This document shows positions 33,845 through 45,091 of a stretch of 64,000 nucleotides of DNA, piece by piece. How positions within the stretch are numbered: position 1 is the stretch's first letter; the number at the start of each line of letters is the position of its first letter. The notes beneath the pieces are model-generated. The model was not told the origin of the DNA and did not search any database. It saw only the letters and a list, made by a program, of their open reading frames with translations. Source of the stretch: Streptomyces shenzhenensis (GTDB taxonomy: Bacteria > Actinomycetota > Actinomycetes > Streptomycetales > Streptomycetaceae); assembly GCF_003688995.1 (NCBI RefSeq), contig NZ_PENI01000002.1, positions 372,001 to 436,000 of the forward strand, read 5' to 3'. A program made the position numbers and the translations under genes.

Positions 33845-34939
33845 GTGCATGTCGTACTCGCCGGCGGGGGCACCGCGGGCCACATCGAGCCCGCGCTCGC
33901 CCTCGCGGACGCCTTGCGCAGGCAGGACCCGACCGTGGGGATCACGGCCCTGGGCACGGAGCGCGGCCTGGAGACCAGGCTCGTCCCCGAGCGCGGCTAC
34001 GAGCTGGCGCTGATCCCCGCGGTACCGCTGCCGCGCAAGCCCACCCCTGAGCTGATCACCGTCCCGGGCCGGCTGCGCGGCACCATCAAGGCGGCCGAGC
34101 AGATCATGGAGCGCACCAAGGCGGACGCCGTCGTCGGCTTCGGTGGCTATGTCGCCCTGCCCGGCTATCTGGCCGCCAAGCGCCTCGGCGTGCCGATCGT
34201 GATCCACGAGGCCAACGCCCGCCCCGGCCTGGCCAACAAGATCGGCTCCCGGTACGCGGCCCAGGTCGCCGTCTCCACCCCGGACAGCAAGCTGCGCGGC
34301 GCCCGCTACATCGGCATCCCGCTGCGCCGCTCCATCGCCACGCTGGACCGCGCCGCCGCGCGCCCGGAGGCCCGCGCGCTGTTCGGCCTGGACCCGAACC
34401 TGCCCACGCTGCTCGTCTCCGGCGGCTCGCAGGGCGCCCGCCGCCTCAACGAGGTGGTCCAGCAGGTCGCTCCCTGGCTCCAGCAGGCCGGCATCCAGAT
34501 CCTGCACGCGGTCGGCCCGAAGAACGAACTACCTCAGGTCCACCAGATGCCGGGAATGCCCCCCTATATTCCGGTAGGTTACGTGGACCGGATGGATCTC
34601 GCGTACGCCGCGGCCGACATGATGCTCTGCCGCGCGGGCGCGATGACCGTCGCCGAACTCTCCGCCGTCGGACTCCCGGCCGTCTATGTCCCGCTGCCCA
34701 TCGGCAACGGCGAACAGCGCCTGAACGCCCAGCCGGTGGTGAAGGCCGGCGGCGGGCTCCTCGTCGACGACGCGGAACTCACGCCCGAGTGGGTGCAGCA
34801 GAACGTGCTGCCCGTGCTCGCCGATCCGCACCGGCTGTACGAGATGTCCCGCGCCGCCGCCGAGTTCGGCCGCCGGGACGCCGACGACCTGCTCGTCGGC
34901 ATGGTGTACGAGGCGATCGCCTCGCACCGTCGCCAGTGA
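33845..34939 (+). CDS. murG: Lipid II synthase MurG (UDP-GlcNAc transferase)
   Basis: 364-residue GT-B glycosyltransferase adding GlcNAc to lipid I at the inner membrane face. Seen: VLAGGGTAGHIEPALALAD (glycine loop 1), GTERGLETRLVPERGY, VVGFGGYVALPGYLAA (loop 2), PIVIHEANARPGLAN, LLVSGGSQGARRLNEVV (loop 3), CRAGAMTVAELSAVGLPAVYVPLPIGNGEQ with UDP-GlcNAc contacts. GTG 33845 follows GAGAGCGG ~6 nt upstream. Confidence 0.97.
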   Translation: MHVVLAGGGTAGHIEPALALADALRRQDPTVGITALGTERGLETRLVPERGYELALIPAVPLPRKPTPELITVPGRLRGTIKAAEQIMERTKADAVVGFGGYVALPGYLAAKRLGVPIVIHEANARPGLANKIGSRYAAQVAVSTPDSKLRGARYIGIPLRRSIATLDRAAARPEARALFGLDPNLPTLLVSGGSQGARRLNEVVQQVAPWLQQAGIQILHAVGPKNELPQVHQMPGMPPYIPVGYVDRMDLAYAAADMMLCRAGAMTVAELSAVGLPAVYVPLPIGNGEQRLNAQPVVKAGGGLLVDDAELTPEWVQQNVLPVLADPHRLYEMSRAAAEFGRRDADDLLVGMVYEAIASHRRQ

Positions 34940-34971
34940 CGGAGCGAATCGAGCCAAGACAGGGAGCAAGC

Positions 34972-35766
34972 GTGGCCGGACCGACCACCGCCGAGCGCGG
35001 TGAACGCCAGCAGGAGTTGTCCGGCCCGCCGCCCGTCCGGCGGTCGAAGAGGCCCCGCCTTCGTAGGATCGTCATTCTGGCGGTGGCGACCGTGCTCCTC
35101 GGGGGCGGTTCCGTCTGGCTGTTGTACGGCTCGCCGTGGCTGCGCGTGGAACGGGTCTCCGTCTCCGGGACCCGGGTGCTGACGCCCGCACAGGTGCGTT
35201 CGGTCGCGGCCGTTCCGGTCGGGGCGCCGCTGGTGTCGGTCGACACCGATGCGATCGAGGCCCGACTGCGCAGGAAACTGCCGCGAATTGACACGGTCGA
35301 CGTCGTCCGGTCATGGCCGCACGGAATCGGCCTGAAGCTGACCGAGCGCACTCCGGTTCTGGTCATGGAGAAGGGCAAGGACTTCATCGAAGTGGACGAC
35401 GAAGGTGTCCGATTCGCCACGGTTCCCCAGGCGCCGAAAGGCGTTCCCGTACTGGAATTGACCGTGTCCCGGCCCGGTTCGGCCGCGGCCAGCCTGCGGC
35501 GTTTCGGCGTCGACGGGCTGGTGCGCGAGGCCGTGCAGGTCGCCGCCGACATTCCGGCCGCCGTCGCCCATACCACCCGGACCCTCAAGGTCCGTTCCTA
35601 TGACGACATCTCGCTGGAGTTGAGCGACGGCCGCACCGTCGCGTGGGGGAGTGCCGACAACGGCGCGGCGAAGGCCCGCACGCTCACCGCGCTCATGAAA
35701 GCCGCGCCCGATGCGCGGCACTTCGACGTCACGGTTCCCACCGCACCCGCGTCGGCAGGAAGTTGA
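34972..35766 (+). CDS. ftsQ: Cell division protein FtsQ
   Basis: 264 residues from GTG 34972 with AGGGAG at 34961-34966. Cytoplasmic basic head (PVRRSKRPRLRR), one membrane helix (VILAVATVLLGGGSVWLLYG, about 34-54), a POTRA domain (LRVERVSVSGTRVLTPAQVR), then the FtsQ beta domain (IDTVDVVRSWPHGIGLKLTERTPVLVME; DDISLELSDGRTVAWG). It links FtsL/DivIC to the divisome. GTG 34936 overlapping the murG stop is a weaker start. Confidence 0.93.
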   Translation: MAGPTTAERGERQQELSGPPPVRRSKRPRLRRIVILAVATVLLGGGSVWLLYGSPWLRVERVSVSGTRVLTPAQVRSVAAVPVGAPLVSVDTDAIEARLRRKLPRIDTVDVVRSWPHGIGLKLTERTPVLVMEKGKDFIEVDDEGVRFATVPQAPKGVPVLELTVSRPGSAAASLRRFGVDGLVREAVQVAADIPAAVAHTTRTLKVRSYDDISLELSDGRTVAWGSADNGAAKARTLTALMKAAPDARHFDVTVPTAPASAGS

Positions 35767-35856
35767 CGCACATCAGTGCAGGCCAGCACCCTGGGTGGGC
35801 ACTGCTATGGCTGATCACATAGGGTGAAAAGAAAAACGGGAGGTTCGGCGTGTTCG

Positions 35857-35886
35857 TTGAACGTGCGCCACTTGTCGACTTAGTGT
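35857..35886 (+). promoter_or_regulatory. Strong predicted ftsZ promoter
   Basis: TTGAAC (35857-35862), 18 bp spacer, TAGTGT (35881-35886), +1 near 35893, leader ~150 nt. ftsZ of streptomycetes is known to have several promoters, one of them developmentally induced. The GTGTC in and next to the -10 (35883-35887) and GACAC at 36014-36018 match the short core reported for WhiA sites, but such pentamers are common. A weaker candidate is TGGGCA/TAGGGT at 35796-35825. Confidence 0.65.
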
Positions 35887-35913
35887 CCTGTTCGGAAGAG
35901 TCCAAGGAACAGG
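35887..35913. promoter_or_regulatory. Inverted repeat CCTGTTC...GAACAGG at the ftsZ transcription start
   Basis: Perfect 7 bp arms at 35887-35893 and 35907-35913 with a 13 bp spacer, placed directly after the -10 and spanning the predicted +1. This is a position where a repressor would block transcription, or the RNA would begin with a hairpin. Confidence 0.5.
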
Positions 35914-35922
35914 CACACTGGT

Positions 35923-35947
35923 AACCCTAAACTTCAGCGTTAGGGTT
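35923..35947. promoter_or_regulatory. Inverted repeat AACCCTAA...TTAGGGTT in the ftsZ leader
   Basis: Perfect 8 bp arms at 35923-35930 and 35940-35947 with loop ACTTCAGCG. It is AT-richer than its surroundings and lies ~35 nt after the predicted +1. It could be an operator, an RNA hairpin, or part of a second promoter (TAAACT at 35928-35933). Confidence 0.5.
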
Positions 35948-36043
35948 CGGGTCGGCGTTCGGACCGTCCCATTCGGCATCAGTCGTCGGATCGCGGCACG
36001 GCCGCGAGGCGGCGACACGTAATCGAGGCGAGAGGCCTTCGAC

Positions 36044-37243
36044 GTGGCAGCACCGCAGAACTACCTCGCAGTCATCAAAGTCATCGGTGTCGGCGGCGGT
36101 GGTGTCAATGCCATCAACCGGATGATCGAAGTCGGTCTCAAGGGCGTCGAGTTCATCGCCATCAACACCGACGCGCAGGCGCTGTTGATGAGCGACGCCG
36201 ATGTCAAGCTCGACGTCGGCCGCGAACTCACCCGCGGACTCGGCGCGGGCGCCAACCCGGCCGTCGGCCGCAAGGCCGCCGAGGATCACCGCGAGGAGAT
36301 CGAGGAGGTCCTCAAGGGGGCCGACATGGTCTTCGTGACGGCCGGTGAAGGCGGCGGCACCGGCACCGGCGGCGCGCCCGTCGTGGCCAACATCGCACGC
36401 TCCCTGGGCGCCCTCACCATCGGCGTGGTCACCCGCCCGTTCACCTTCGAGGGCCGGCGCCGCGCGAACCAGGCCGAGGACGGCATCGCCGAACTCCGCG
36501 AAGAGGTCGACACTCTCATCGTCATCCCGAACGACCGGCTGCTGTCCATCTCGGACCGCCAGGTCTCGGTGCTCGACGCCTTCAAGTCGGCCGACCAGGT
36601 TCTGCTCTCCGGTGTCCAGGGCATCACCGACCTCATCACCACGCCCGGCCTGATCAACCTCGACTTCGCCGACGTGAAGTCGGTCATGTCCGAGGCCGGC
36701 AGCGCCCTCATGGGCATCGGCTCGGCCCGCGGCGACGACCGCGCGGTGGCCGCCGCCGAGATGGCGATCTCCTCGCCGCTGCTGGAGGCCTCCATCGACG
36801 GCGCCCGGGGCGTCCTGCTCTCCATCTCCGGCGGTTCCGACCTCGGCCTGTTCGAGATCAACGAGGCCGCCCAGCTGGTCAGCGAGGCGGCCCACCCCGA
36901 GGCCAACATCATCTTCGGCGCGGTCATCGACGACGCGCTCGGCGACGAGGTGCGCGTCACCGTGATCGCGGCCGGCTTCGACGGCGGCCAGCCGCCGGCC
37001 CGCCGGGAGAACATGCTCGGCTCGGCCGCCCCCTCGGGCCGCCGCGAGGAGCCTGCCCCGGCCCGGCAGCCGGAGAGCCGTTCGTCCTTCGGCTCGCTCG
37101 GCAGCGTGACCCCGAAGGAGGAGCCGGAGCCCGCGCCCCTCCCGGTCAACGAGGCCCCGGTCGTCCCGTCCATCCCCCCGGCGCCGCGGACCTACGCGGA
37201 CAGCGCGGCCGAGGAGCTGGACGTGCCGGACTTCCTGAAGTGA
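36044..37243 (+). CDS. ftsZ: Cell division GTPase FtsZ
   Basis: 399-residue tubulin homologue forming the Z-ring, and in aerial hyphae the ladders of sporulation septa. GTG 36044, purine-rich GAGGCGAGAGG upstream. N-terminal [15 protein letters not shown], the GTP signature [12 protein letters not shown] (about 100-112), NDRLL, the T7 loop [11 protein letters not shown], a variable linker after ~residue 315, and the C-terminal conserved peptide DVPDFLK that binds SepF. The stop overlaps the next gene by GTGA. ftsA is absent, as usual in actinobacteria; SepF takes the anchor role. Confidence 0.97.
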   Translation: MAAPQNYLAVIKVIGVGGGGVNAINRMIEVGLKGVEFIAINTDAQALLMSDADVKLDVGRELTRGLGAGANPAVGRKAAEDHREEIEEVLKGADMVFVTAGEGGGTGTGGAPVVANIARSLGALTIGVVTRPFTFEGRRRANQAEDGIAELREEVDTLIVIPNDRLLSISDRQVSVLDAFKSADQVLLSGVQGITDLITTPGLINLDFADVKSVMSEAGSALMGIGSARGDDRAVAAAEMAISSPLLEASIDGARGVLLSISGGSDLGLFEINEAAQLVSEAAHPEANIIFGAVIDDALGDEVRVTVIAAGFDGGQPPARRENMLGSAAPSGRREEPAPARQPESRSSFGSLGSVTPKEEPEPAPLPVNEAPVVPSIPPAPRTYADSAAEELDVPDFLK

Positions 37244-37968
37244 TAGGACAGCGCGACACCGCGAACGGCGCGCACTTCGCCTTCACCGACCGGTGGGGCG
37301 GGGTGAGCGCCGTTCCGTACGAGGAGCTGAATCTCGGCGGAGCGGTCGGTGACGACCCCGACGCCGTACGCACCAACCGCGAACTGGCCGCCAAGGCGCT
37401 GGGGCTCGACCCGGCACGGGTCGTGTGGATGAACCAGGTCCACGGCGCCGGCGTCGCCGTGGTCGACGGGCCCTGGGCGGACCGCCCGGCGCCGGAGGTC
37501 GACGCGATCGTCACCGTGCGGCCCGGACTCGCGCTCGCCGTGCTCACCGCCGACTGCACCCCCGTCCTGCTCGCCGACCCCGTCGCGCGGGTCGTCGCCG
37601 CGGCCCACGCGGGCCGGCCCGGCCTGGTCGCCGGAGTGGTCCCCGCCGCCGTCCGCGCGATGATGGAACTGGGCGCGGACCCGGCCCGGATCGTCGCCCG
37701 CACCGGGCCCGCCGTCTGCGGCCGGTGCTACGAGGTGCCGGAGGCGATGCGCGCCGACGTGAGCGCCGTCGAACCGGCGGCGCACTCCGAGACGAGCTGG
37801 GGCACACCGGCGGTCGACGTGGGCGCCGGCGTGCACGCGCAGCTCGACCGGCTCGGGGTGCGCGACCGGGGGCAGTCGCCGGTGTGCACGCTGGAGTCGG
37901 ATGATCACTTCTCGTACCGCCGCGACCGCGCCACCGGGCGGCTCGCGGGCTATGTGTGGCTGGACTGA
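37240..37968 (+). CDS. pgeF: PgeF/YlmD-family purine nucleoside phosphorylase-like (LACC1 family)
   Basis: 242 residues from GTG 37240 overlapping ftsZ. Family residues: [29 protein letters not shown] (His), [13 protein letters not shown] (Cys), [15 protein letters not shown] (His) and [11 protein letters not shown]. These Zn-binding His/Cys residues are those of the laccase-domain family, whose members are reported to act on purine nucleosides or on UDP-MurNAc-dipeptide errors (PgeF). Its place beside the division genes fits the wall-editing role, but the substrate is inferred. Confidence 0.88.
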   Translation: MIGQRDTANGAHFAFTDRWGGVSAVPYEELNLGGAVGDDPDAVRTNRELAAKALGLDPARVVWMNQVHGAGVAVVDGPWADRPAPEVDAIVTVRPGLALAVLTADCTPVLLADPVARVVAAAHAGRPGLVAGVVPAAVRAMMELGADPARIVARTGPAVCGRCYEVPEAMRADVSAVEPAAHSETSWGTPAVDVGAGVHAQLDRLGVRDRGQSPVCTLESDDHFSYRRDRATGRLAGYVWLD

Positions 37969-37974
37969 TGGGGC

Positions 37975-38727
37975 ATGACGGACCGTAGGGCTGAACTCGC
38001 CGTAAATCTGGCGAAAGTGGAGGAACGGATCGCCGCGGCCTGTGCGGCCGCCGGGCGCAAGCGGGAGGAGGTGACCCTGATCGTGGTCACCAAGACCTAC
38101 CCGGCTAGCGATGTGCGGATCCTGTCGGAACTCGGTGTGCGTCATGTGGCGGAGAACCGCGACCAGGATGCCGCGCCCAAGGCCGCCGCCTGTTCGGATC
38201 TGCCCCTTATGTGGCATTTTGTCGGTCAGTTGCAGACCAACAAGGTGCGTTCTGTGGTCGGTTACGCGGATGTCGTGCAGTCCGTCGACCGTTCCCGGCT
38301 CGTCACGGCGCTCTCCAAGGAGGCCGTGCGCGCCGGGCGCGAGGTCGGCTGCCTCATCCAGGTCGCGCTCGACGCGGCGGAGACCGCCGACCCGGCGGCA
38401 CCGGTGCCGGGCGGGGCCGCGGGAGGCGAGCGGGGCGGTGTGGCGCCGGGCCGGATCGAAGAGTTGGCCGACCTCGTCGCCGCCGCTCCGGCGCTGCGGC
38501 TCGACGGGCTGATGACCGTCGCCCCGCTGGCCGGGGAGTACGCCGGTCGTCAACGCGAGGCCTTCGGGCGGTTGATGGATTTGTCGACTGACCTGCGCCG
38601 AGCCCATCCGGCTGCGAACATGGTCTCGGCAGGGATGAGTGCGGACCTCGAACAGGCCGTGGCGGCCGGAGCGACACATGTGCGCGTCGGCACCGCGGTA
38701 CTCGGAGTCCGCCCCAGGCTCGGGTAA
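37975..38727 (+). CDS. yggS: YggS-family PLP-binding protein
   Basis: 250-residue alanine-racemase-like TIM barrel that binds pyridoxal phosphate on the Lys of [11 protein letters not shown] and helps PLP homeostasis; it has no known catalytic activity. Further signs: [68 protein letters not shown] 20-25 residue Pro/Gly-rich insertion at about 140-162 ([16 protein letters not shown]) lengthens a surface loop. It lies in the ftsZ-sepF interval, as in most Gram-positive genomes. Confidence 0.93.
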   Translation: MTDRRAELAVNLAKVEERIAAACAAAGRKREEVTLIVVTKTYPASDVRILSELGVRHVAENRDQDAAPKAAACSDLPLMWHFVGQLQTNKVRSVVGYADVVQSVDRSRLVTALSKEAVRAGREVGCLIQVALDAAETADPAAPVPGGAAGGERGGVAPGRIEELADLVAAAPALRLDGLMTVAPLAGEYAGRQREAFGRLMDLSTDLRRAHPAANMVSAGMSADLEQAVAAGATHVRVGTAVLGVRPRLG

Positions 38728-38855
38728 CGTCGCCAAGAAGTCGGACCACAGCAGAAAATATGGTCAATGTCGCCGAAACGCGGCACAACGACCACGTGGA
38801 TCGCGGGCACTTGGCAGTAGTCAGTCGATCCACCACAGAGCGGAGGACTCAGAGC

Positions 38856-39497
38856 ATGGCCGGCGCGATGCGCAAGATGGCGGTCTACCTCGGCCTCGTG
38901 GAGGACGATGGGTACGACGGCCGCGGGTTTGACCCCGACGACGACTTCGAGCCCGAACTCGACCCGGAGCCGGAGCGGGACCACCGACGGCACGAGCCGT
39001 CACACCAGTCGCACGGATCACATCAGCCTCAAAGGGACGAACCGGTACGAGTGGTACAGCCGCCGGCACCACGCGAACCGGTGTCCCATTCCGCTTCGCT
39101 GTCCGCGGAATCCGGACGTCCGGCGCGAATCGCGCCCGTGGCATCCATCACACAAGAACGTCAGTCCCTGGAGAAGAGCGCGCCGGTGATCATGCCCAAG
39201 GTCGTGTCCGAACGTGAGCCTTACCGGATCACCACGCTCCACCCGCGGACCTACAACGAGGCCCGTACCATCGGGGAACACTTCCGCGAGGGCACTCCGG
39301 TGATCATGAATCTGACCGAGATGGATGACACGGACGCGAAGCGACTTGTCGACTTTGCGGCCGGTTTGGTGTTTGGTCTTCATGGCAGCATCGAGCGGGT
39401 GACGCAGAAGGTGTTTCTGTTGTCGCCTGCTAACGTCGATGTCACGGCGGAGGACAAGGCCCGCATCGCAGAGGGCGGGTTCTTCAACCAGAGCTGA
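38856..39497 (+). CDS. sepF: Z-ring anchor SepF
   Basis: 213 residues, ATG 38856 with GGAGGA at 38842-38847. Amphipathic membrane-binding N-terminus ([18 protein letters not shown]), an acidic then His/Pro-rich linker (~25-110), and the C-terminal SepF fold ([56 protein letters not shown]). It tethers FtsZ to the membrane. The longer frame to 38760 lacks a ribosome site. Confidence 0.95.
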   Translation: MAGAMRKMAVYLGLVEDDGYDGRGFDPDDDFEPELDPEPERDHRRHEPSHQSHGSHQPQRDEPVRVVQPPAPREPVSHSASLSAESGRPARIAPVASITQERQSLEKSAPVIMPKVVSEREPYRITTLHPRTYNEARTIGEHFREGTPVIMNLTEMDDTDAKRLVDFAAGLVFGLHGSIERVTQKVFLLSPANVDVTAEDKARIAEGGFFNQS

Positions 39498-39547
39498 GAC
39501 ACAACACCGGACAGTGCACGAAAACAGGGGAGAGGGAAGCACGGATC

Positions 39548-39832
39548 ATGAGCGTGTTCCTGGACGTGGTCTACATCGCGCTGATGTGCTTCCTCATCGT
39601 GCTCATCTTCCGGTTGGTTATGGACTACGTGTTCCAGTTCGCCCGCTCATGGCAACCCGGCAAGGCGATGGTGGTCGTTCTGGAGGCCACCTACACTGTC
39701 ACCGATCCACCGCTCAAGCTCCTGCGGCGGTTCATCCCGCCGCTGCGTCTCGGGGGCGTGGCGCTCGACCTGTCCTTCTTCGTACTGATGATCATCGTCT
39801 ACATCCTGATCTGGATCGTGAGTCGGCTGTGA
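39548..39832 (+). CDS. YggT-family small membrane protein
   Basis: 94 residues, ATG 39548 preceded by GGGAGAGGGAAG. Two membrane helices (VVYIALMCFLIVLIFRLVMDYV; LDLSFFVLMIIVYILIWIV) flank a loop with the family motif ATYTVTDPPLKLLRRFIPPLRLGGVALD-type residues (DPPLKLLRRFIPP). Function not established; constantly found between sepF and divIVA, so a division or polar-growth link is inferred. Confidence 0.88.
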   Translation: MSVFLDVVYIALMCFLIVLIFRLVMDYVFQFARSWQPGKAMVVVLEATYTVTDPPLKLLRRFIPPLRLGGVALDLSFFVLMIIVYILIWIVSRL

Positions 39833-39885
39833 GCGATGTGAACTACCGTCTTGCCGAATGCCGACGACTACGTTGAGGTGAAGAG

Positions 39886-41061
39886 ATGCCGTTGACCCCC
39901 GAGGACGTGCGGAACAAGCAGTTCACGACCGTCCGCCTCCGAGAAGGCTATGACGAGGATGAGGTCGATGCCTTCCTCGACGAGGTCGAAGCCGAGCTGA
40001 CCCGTCTGCTCCGTGAGAACGAGGACCTGCGCGCCAAGCTGGCGGCCGCCACGCGTGCCGCCGCCCAGAACCAGCAGAACATGCGCAAACCCCCGGAGCA
40101 GGACCAGCAGCAGGGCGGCATGCCTCAGCAGGGCGGTATGCCTCAGCAAGGCATGCGAGGTCCGGGCGCTCCGGTGCCCGCCGGCATATCGGGCCCGCCG
40201 CAGCAGCAGATGGGTGGCCCCATGGGTGGTCCGCCCCAGCTGCCGAGCGGTGCCCCGCAGCTGCCCGCCGGTCCCGGCGGTCAGGGCGGTCCGCAGGGTC
40301 CCGGCCCGATGGGTCAGGGGCCGATGGGCCAGGGCCCGATGGGTCAGGGCTCGATGGGCCAGGGTCCGATGGGTGGTCAGCCCCCCATGCAGCAGCAGAT
40401 GGGCGGTCCGATGGGCGGCCCCCCCATGGGCGGCCCGATGGGCGGCCCCGGTCAGGGCCCCGGTGGCGACAGCGCCGCCCGTGTCCTCTCGTTGGCCCAG
40501 CAGACCGCCGACCAGGCGATCGCCGAGGCCCGTTCCGAGGCCAACAAGATCGTCGGCGAGGCCCGCAGCCGCGCCGAGGGTCTGGAGCGTGACGCCCGTG
40601 CCAAGGCCGACGCCCTGGAGCGGGACGCGCAGGAGAAGCACCGTGTCGCGATGGGCTCCCTGGAGTCCGCGCGCGCCACGCTGGAGCGCAAGGTCGAGGA
40701 CCTGCGCGGCTTCGAGCGCGAGTACCGCACGCGCCTGAAGTCGTACCTGGAGTCGCAGCTGCGTCAGCTGGAGACCCAGGCCGACGACTCGCTGGCCCCG
40801 CCGCGCACCCCGGCCGCCGCCTCCCTGCCGCCGTCCCCGGCGCCTTCCATGGCCCCGGCCGGCGCGGGTGCCCCGTCGTACGGCGGCAACCAGGCGATGG
40901 GCGGTCCGCCCGTGCCGCCCGCCCCGTCCTACGGCGGTCAGCAGCAGATGTCCCCGGCGATGACCCAGCCGATGGCTCCCGTCCGTCCGCAGGGTCCGTC
41001 TCCGATGGGCCAGGCCCCCTCGCCGATGCGCGGGTTCCTCATCGACGAGGACGACAACTGA
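39886..41061 (+). CDS. divIVA: Polar growth determinant DivIVA (Wag31)
   Basis: 391-residue coiled-coil scaffold that marks hyphal tips and directs wall growth. N-terminal membrane-curvature domain ([33 protein letters not shown]), first coiled coil to ~60, then a long Pro/Gly/Met/Gln-rich region (~67-200) containing five near-tandem [10 protein letters not shown] units, the main coiled coil (~205-305, [22 protein letters not shown] onwards), a second Pro/Ala linker and the conserved C-terminal [13 protein letters not shown] 39886, GAGGTGA upstream. Last gene of the cluster before a strong terminator. Confidence 0.96.
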   Translation: MPLTPEDVRNKQFTTVRLREGYDEDEVDAFLDEVEAELTRLLRENEDLRAKLAAATRAAAQNQQNMRKPPEQDQQQGGMPQQGGMPQQGMRGPGAPVPAGISGPPQQQMGGPMGGPPQLPSGAPQLPAGPGGQGGPQGPGPMGQGPMGQGPMGQGSMGQGPMGGQPPMQQQMGGPMGGPPMGGPMGGPGQGPGGDSAARVLSLAQQTADQAIAEARSEANKIVGEARSRAEGLERDARAKADALERDAQEKHRVAMGSLESARATLERKVEDLRGFEREYRTRLKSYLESQLRQLETQADDSLAPPRTPAAASLPPSPAPSMAPAGAGAPSYGGNQAMGGPPVPPAPSYGGQQQMSPAMTQPMAPVRPQGPSPMGQAPSPMRGFLIDEDDN

Positions 41062-41109
41062 GGGCCGCCGCACGGTAAGTAGTACGCCGTAGGCGTCGGC
41101 AGCGTTCAC

Positions 41110-41147
41110 AGGGCGGGGCCCCGGATCCAGATCCGGGGCCCCGCCCT
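41110..41147 (+). terminator. Terminator after divIVA
   Basis: Perfect 18 bp stem, arms 41110-41127 and 41130-41147 (AGGGCGGGGCCCCGGATC and its complement), 49 nt after the divIVA stop. Confidence 0.88.
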
Positions 41148-41294
41148 CGTGCTGCGCGTGTGCACGGGATCTGCGCCGGCTGCGCCGAGTTGAGGCGCAC
41201 GCGACGGATGTGGCTCCTGTGCCCCGTGTGCTCTGCGCGGCATATGTGCCACCTGCCCCTGTGGGGCGCGCTCGTTCGGCGTGTGCGACGCCGA

Positions 41295-41332
41295 AGGGCC
41301 GGGCCACCGGGAACTCCCGGCGGCCCGGCCCT
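41295..41332 (-). terminator. Terminator after ileS
   Basis: Nested hairpin: outer 11 bp AGGGCCGGGCC/GGCCCGGCCCT (41295-41305 and 41322-41332), inner CCGGGAACTCCCGG. It lies 17 nt past the ileS stop and can work in both directions. The 150 bp between this and the divIVA terminator holds no supported gene. Confidence 0.85.
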
Positions 41333-41348
41333 CTCCGGTTCCCCGGCC

Positions 41349-44486
<3,138 letters not shown>

Positions 44487-44803
44487 CTGCGGGCTTCCTC
44501 CAACGGAACGTGCTGCCTTCCGTCGGAGGGACGAGAGCCTTCTGGCCTGTCGACGCCGTGTGCGGCGCGCTCCCGCGGTACCACCCTCCTTGGCCCCCGA
44601 TGCGTCTTACGCGCCGGTGAGCCCCCTCATTGGGGTCGCGATGCCGGTTCTACCGGCCGTGGTGGGTCTTCCACGGCTTTCTTCCGGCGGCTCCGGGGTG
44701 ATCTTCACGTCGCGCTCGCCCCCGGGCTCCCACCGTCCCCGGGTCGCTCTGGGCTGCGTACGCCGCTACTCGTCCCCATCCACGCTTTTCGCTCCGCCCA
44801 GTG
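44487..44803 (-). promoter_or_regulatory. T-box riboswitch leader of ileS
   Basis: The minus-strand leader has the T-box core AAGGAGGGTGGTACCGCGG at 44573-44591, including the TGGT that pairs with the tRNA acceptor end. Near the 5' end are GGGACGAGTAGC (~44768-44779) and, in the first stem, GTGAAGATCACC with ATC as the likely isoleucine specifier. After the core come GGAGGGACGAG-type and GGAGGAAGC segments, the second being the ileS ribosome site; no U-tract terminator is seen. This predicts translational control by uncharged tRNA-Ile, the known actinobacterial mode. Confidence 0.93.
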
Positions 44804-44809
44804 TACGGC

Positions 44810-44815
44810 GCTCCG
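44810..44815 (-). promoter_or_regulatory. Predicted -10 of ileS
   Basis: TACACT on the minus strand, with +1 about 44803, some 20 nt before the first T-box stem. No good -35 hexamer is seen at the expected distance. Confidence 0.45.
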
Positions 44816-45013
44816 GGGACAGCGGCCGACCGGATTTCCGGCACCGGTGGCGAGGGAGACCGCCAGATGGTGAGATGACCCGAATGGAGAGGTACGGGTG
44901 TTCGTATCCTGGGATGCCCGGCTCGGCGGATTACCCGGCGGGTAGCTGGGCACAACGCATGAAGGCTTGCCGCGCTGGGGTCGCGGGGCGGGTGGATCGG
45001 GCGGCGTGCCCCG

Positions 45014-45042
45014 TTGCCGCGGGACGCAAGTCGATTTATCGT
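45014..45042 (+). promoter_or_regulatory. Predicted promoter of the DksA/TraR-like gene
   Basis: TTGCCG (45014-45019), 17 bp spacer, TATCGT (45037-45042); +1 near 45049, leaving a ~43 nt leader with GAAGGGG before the ATG at 45092. Confidence 0.6.
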
Positions 45043-45091
45043 CCCAGCACGATTCGCGCGCAAGATCACAATATGTGAAGGGGCCGCGGCC

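Larger units (their letters stand above)
44487..45091. other. Gene-free 0.6 kb divergent interval ileS / DksA-like gene
   Basis: It is filled by the ileS T-box leader (44487-44803), the ileS -10 (44810-44815) and, from about 45014, the promoter and leader of the DksA/TraR-like gene. Between 44816 and 45013 I see nothing definite. Confidence 0.7.

Noticed and set aside
34789..34971. N-terminal extension of ftsQ overlapping murG
   Set aside because: Arg-rich shadow of murG; GTG 34972 has a good ribosome site and gives the normal FtsQ layout.
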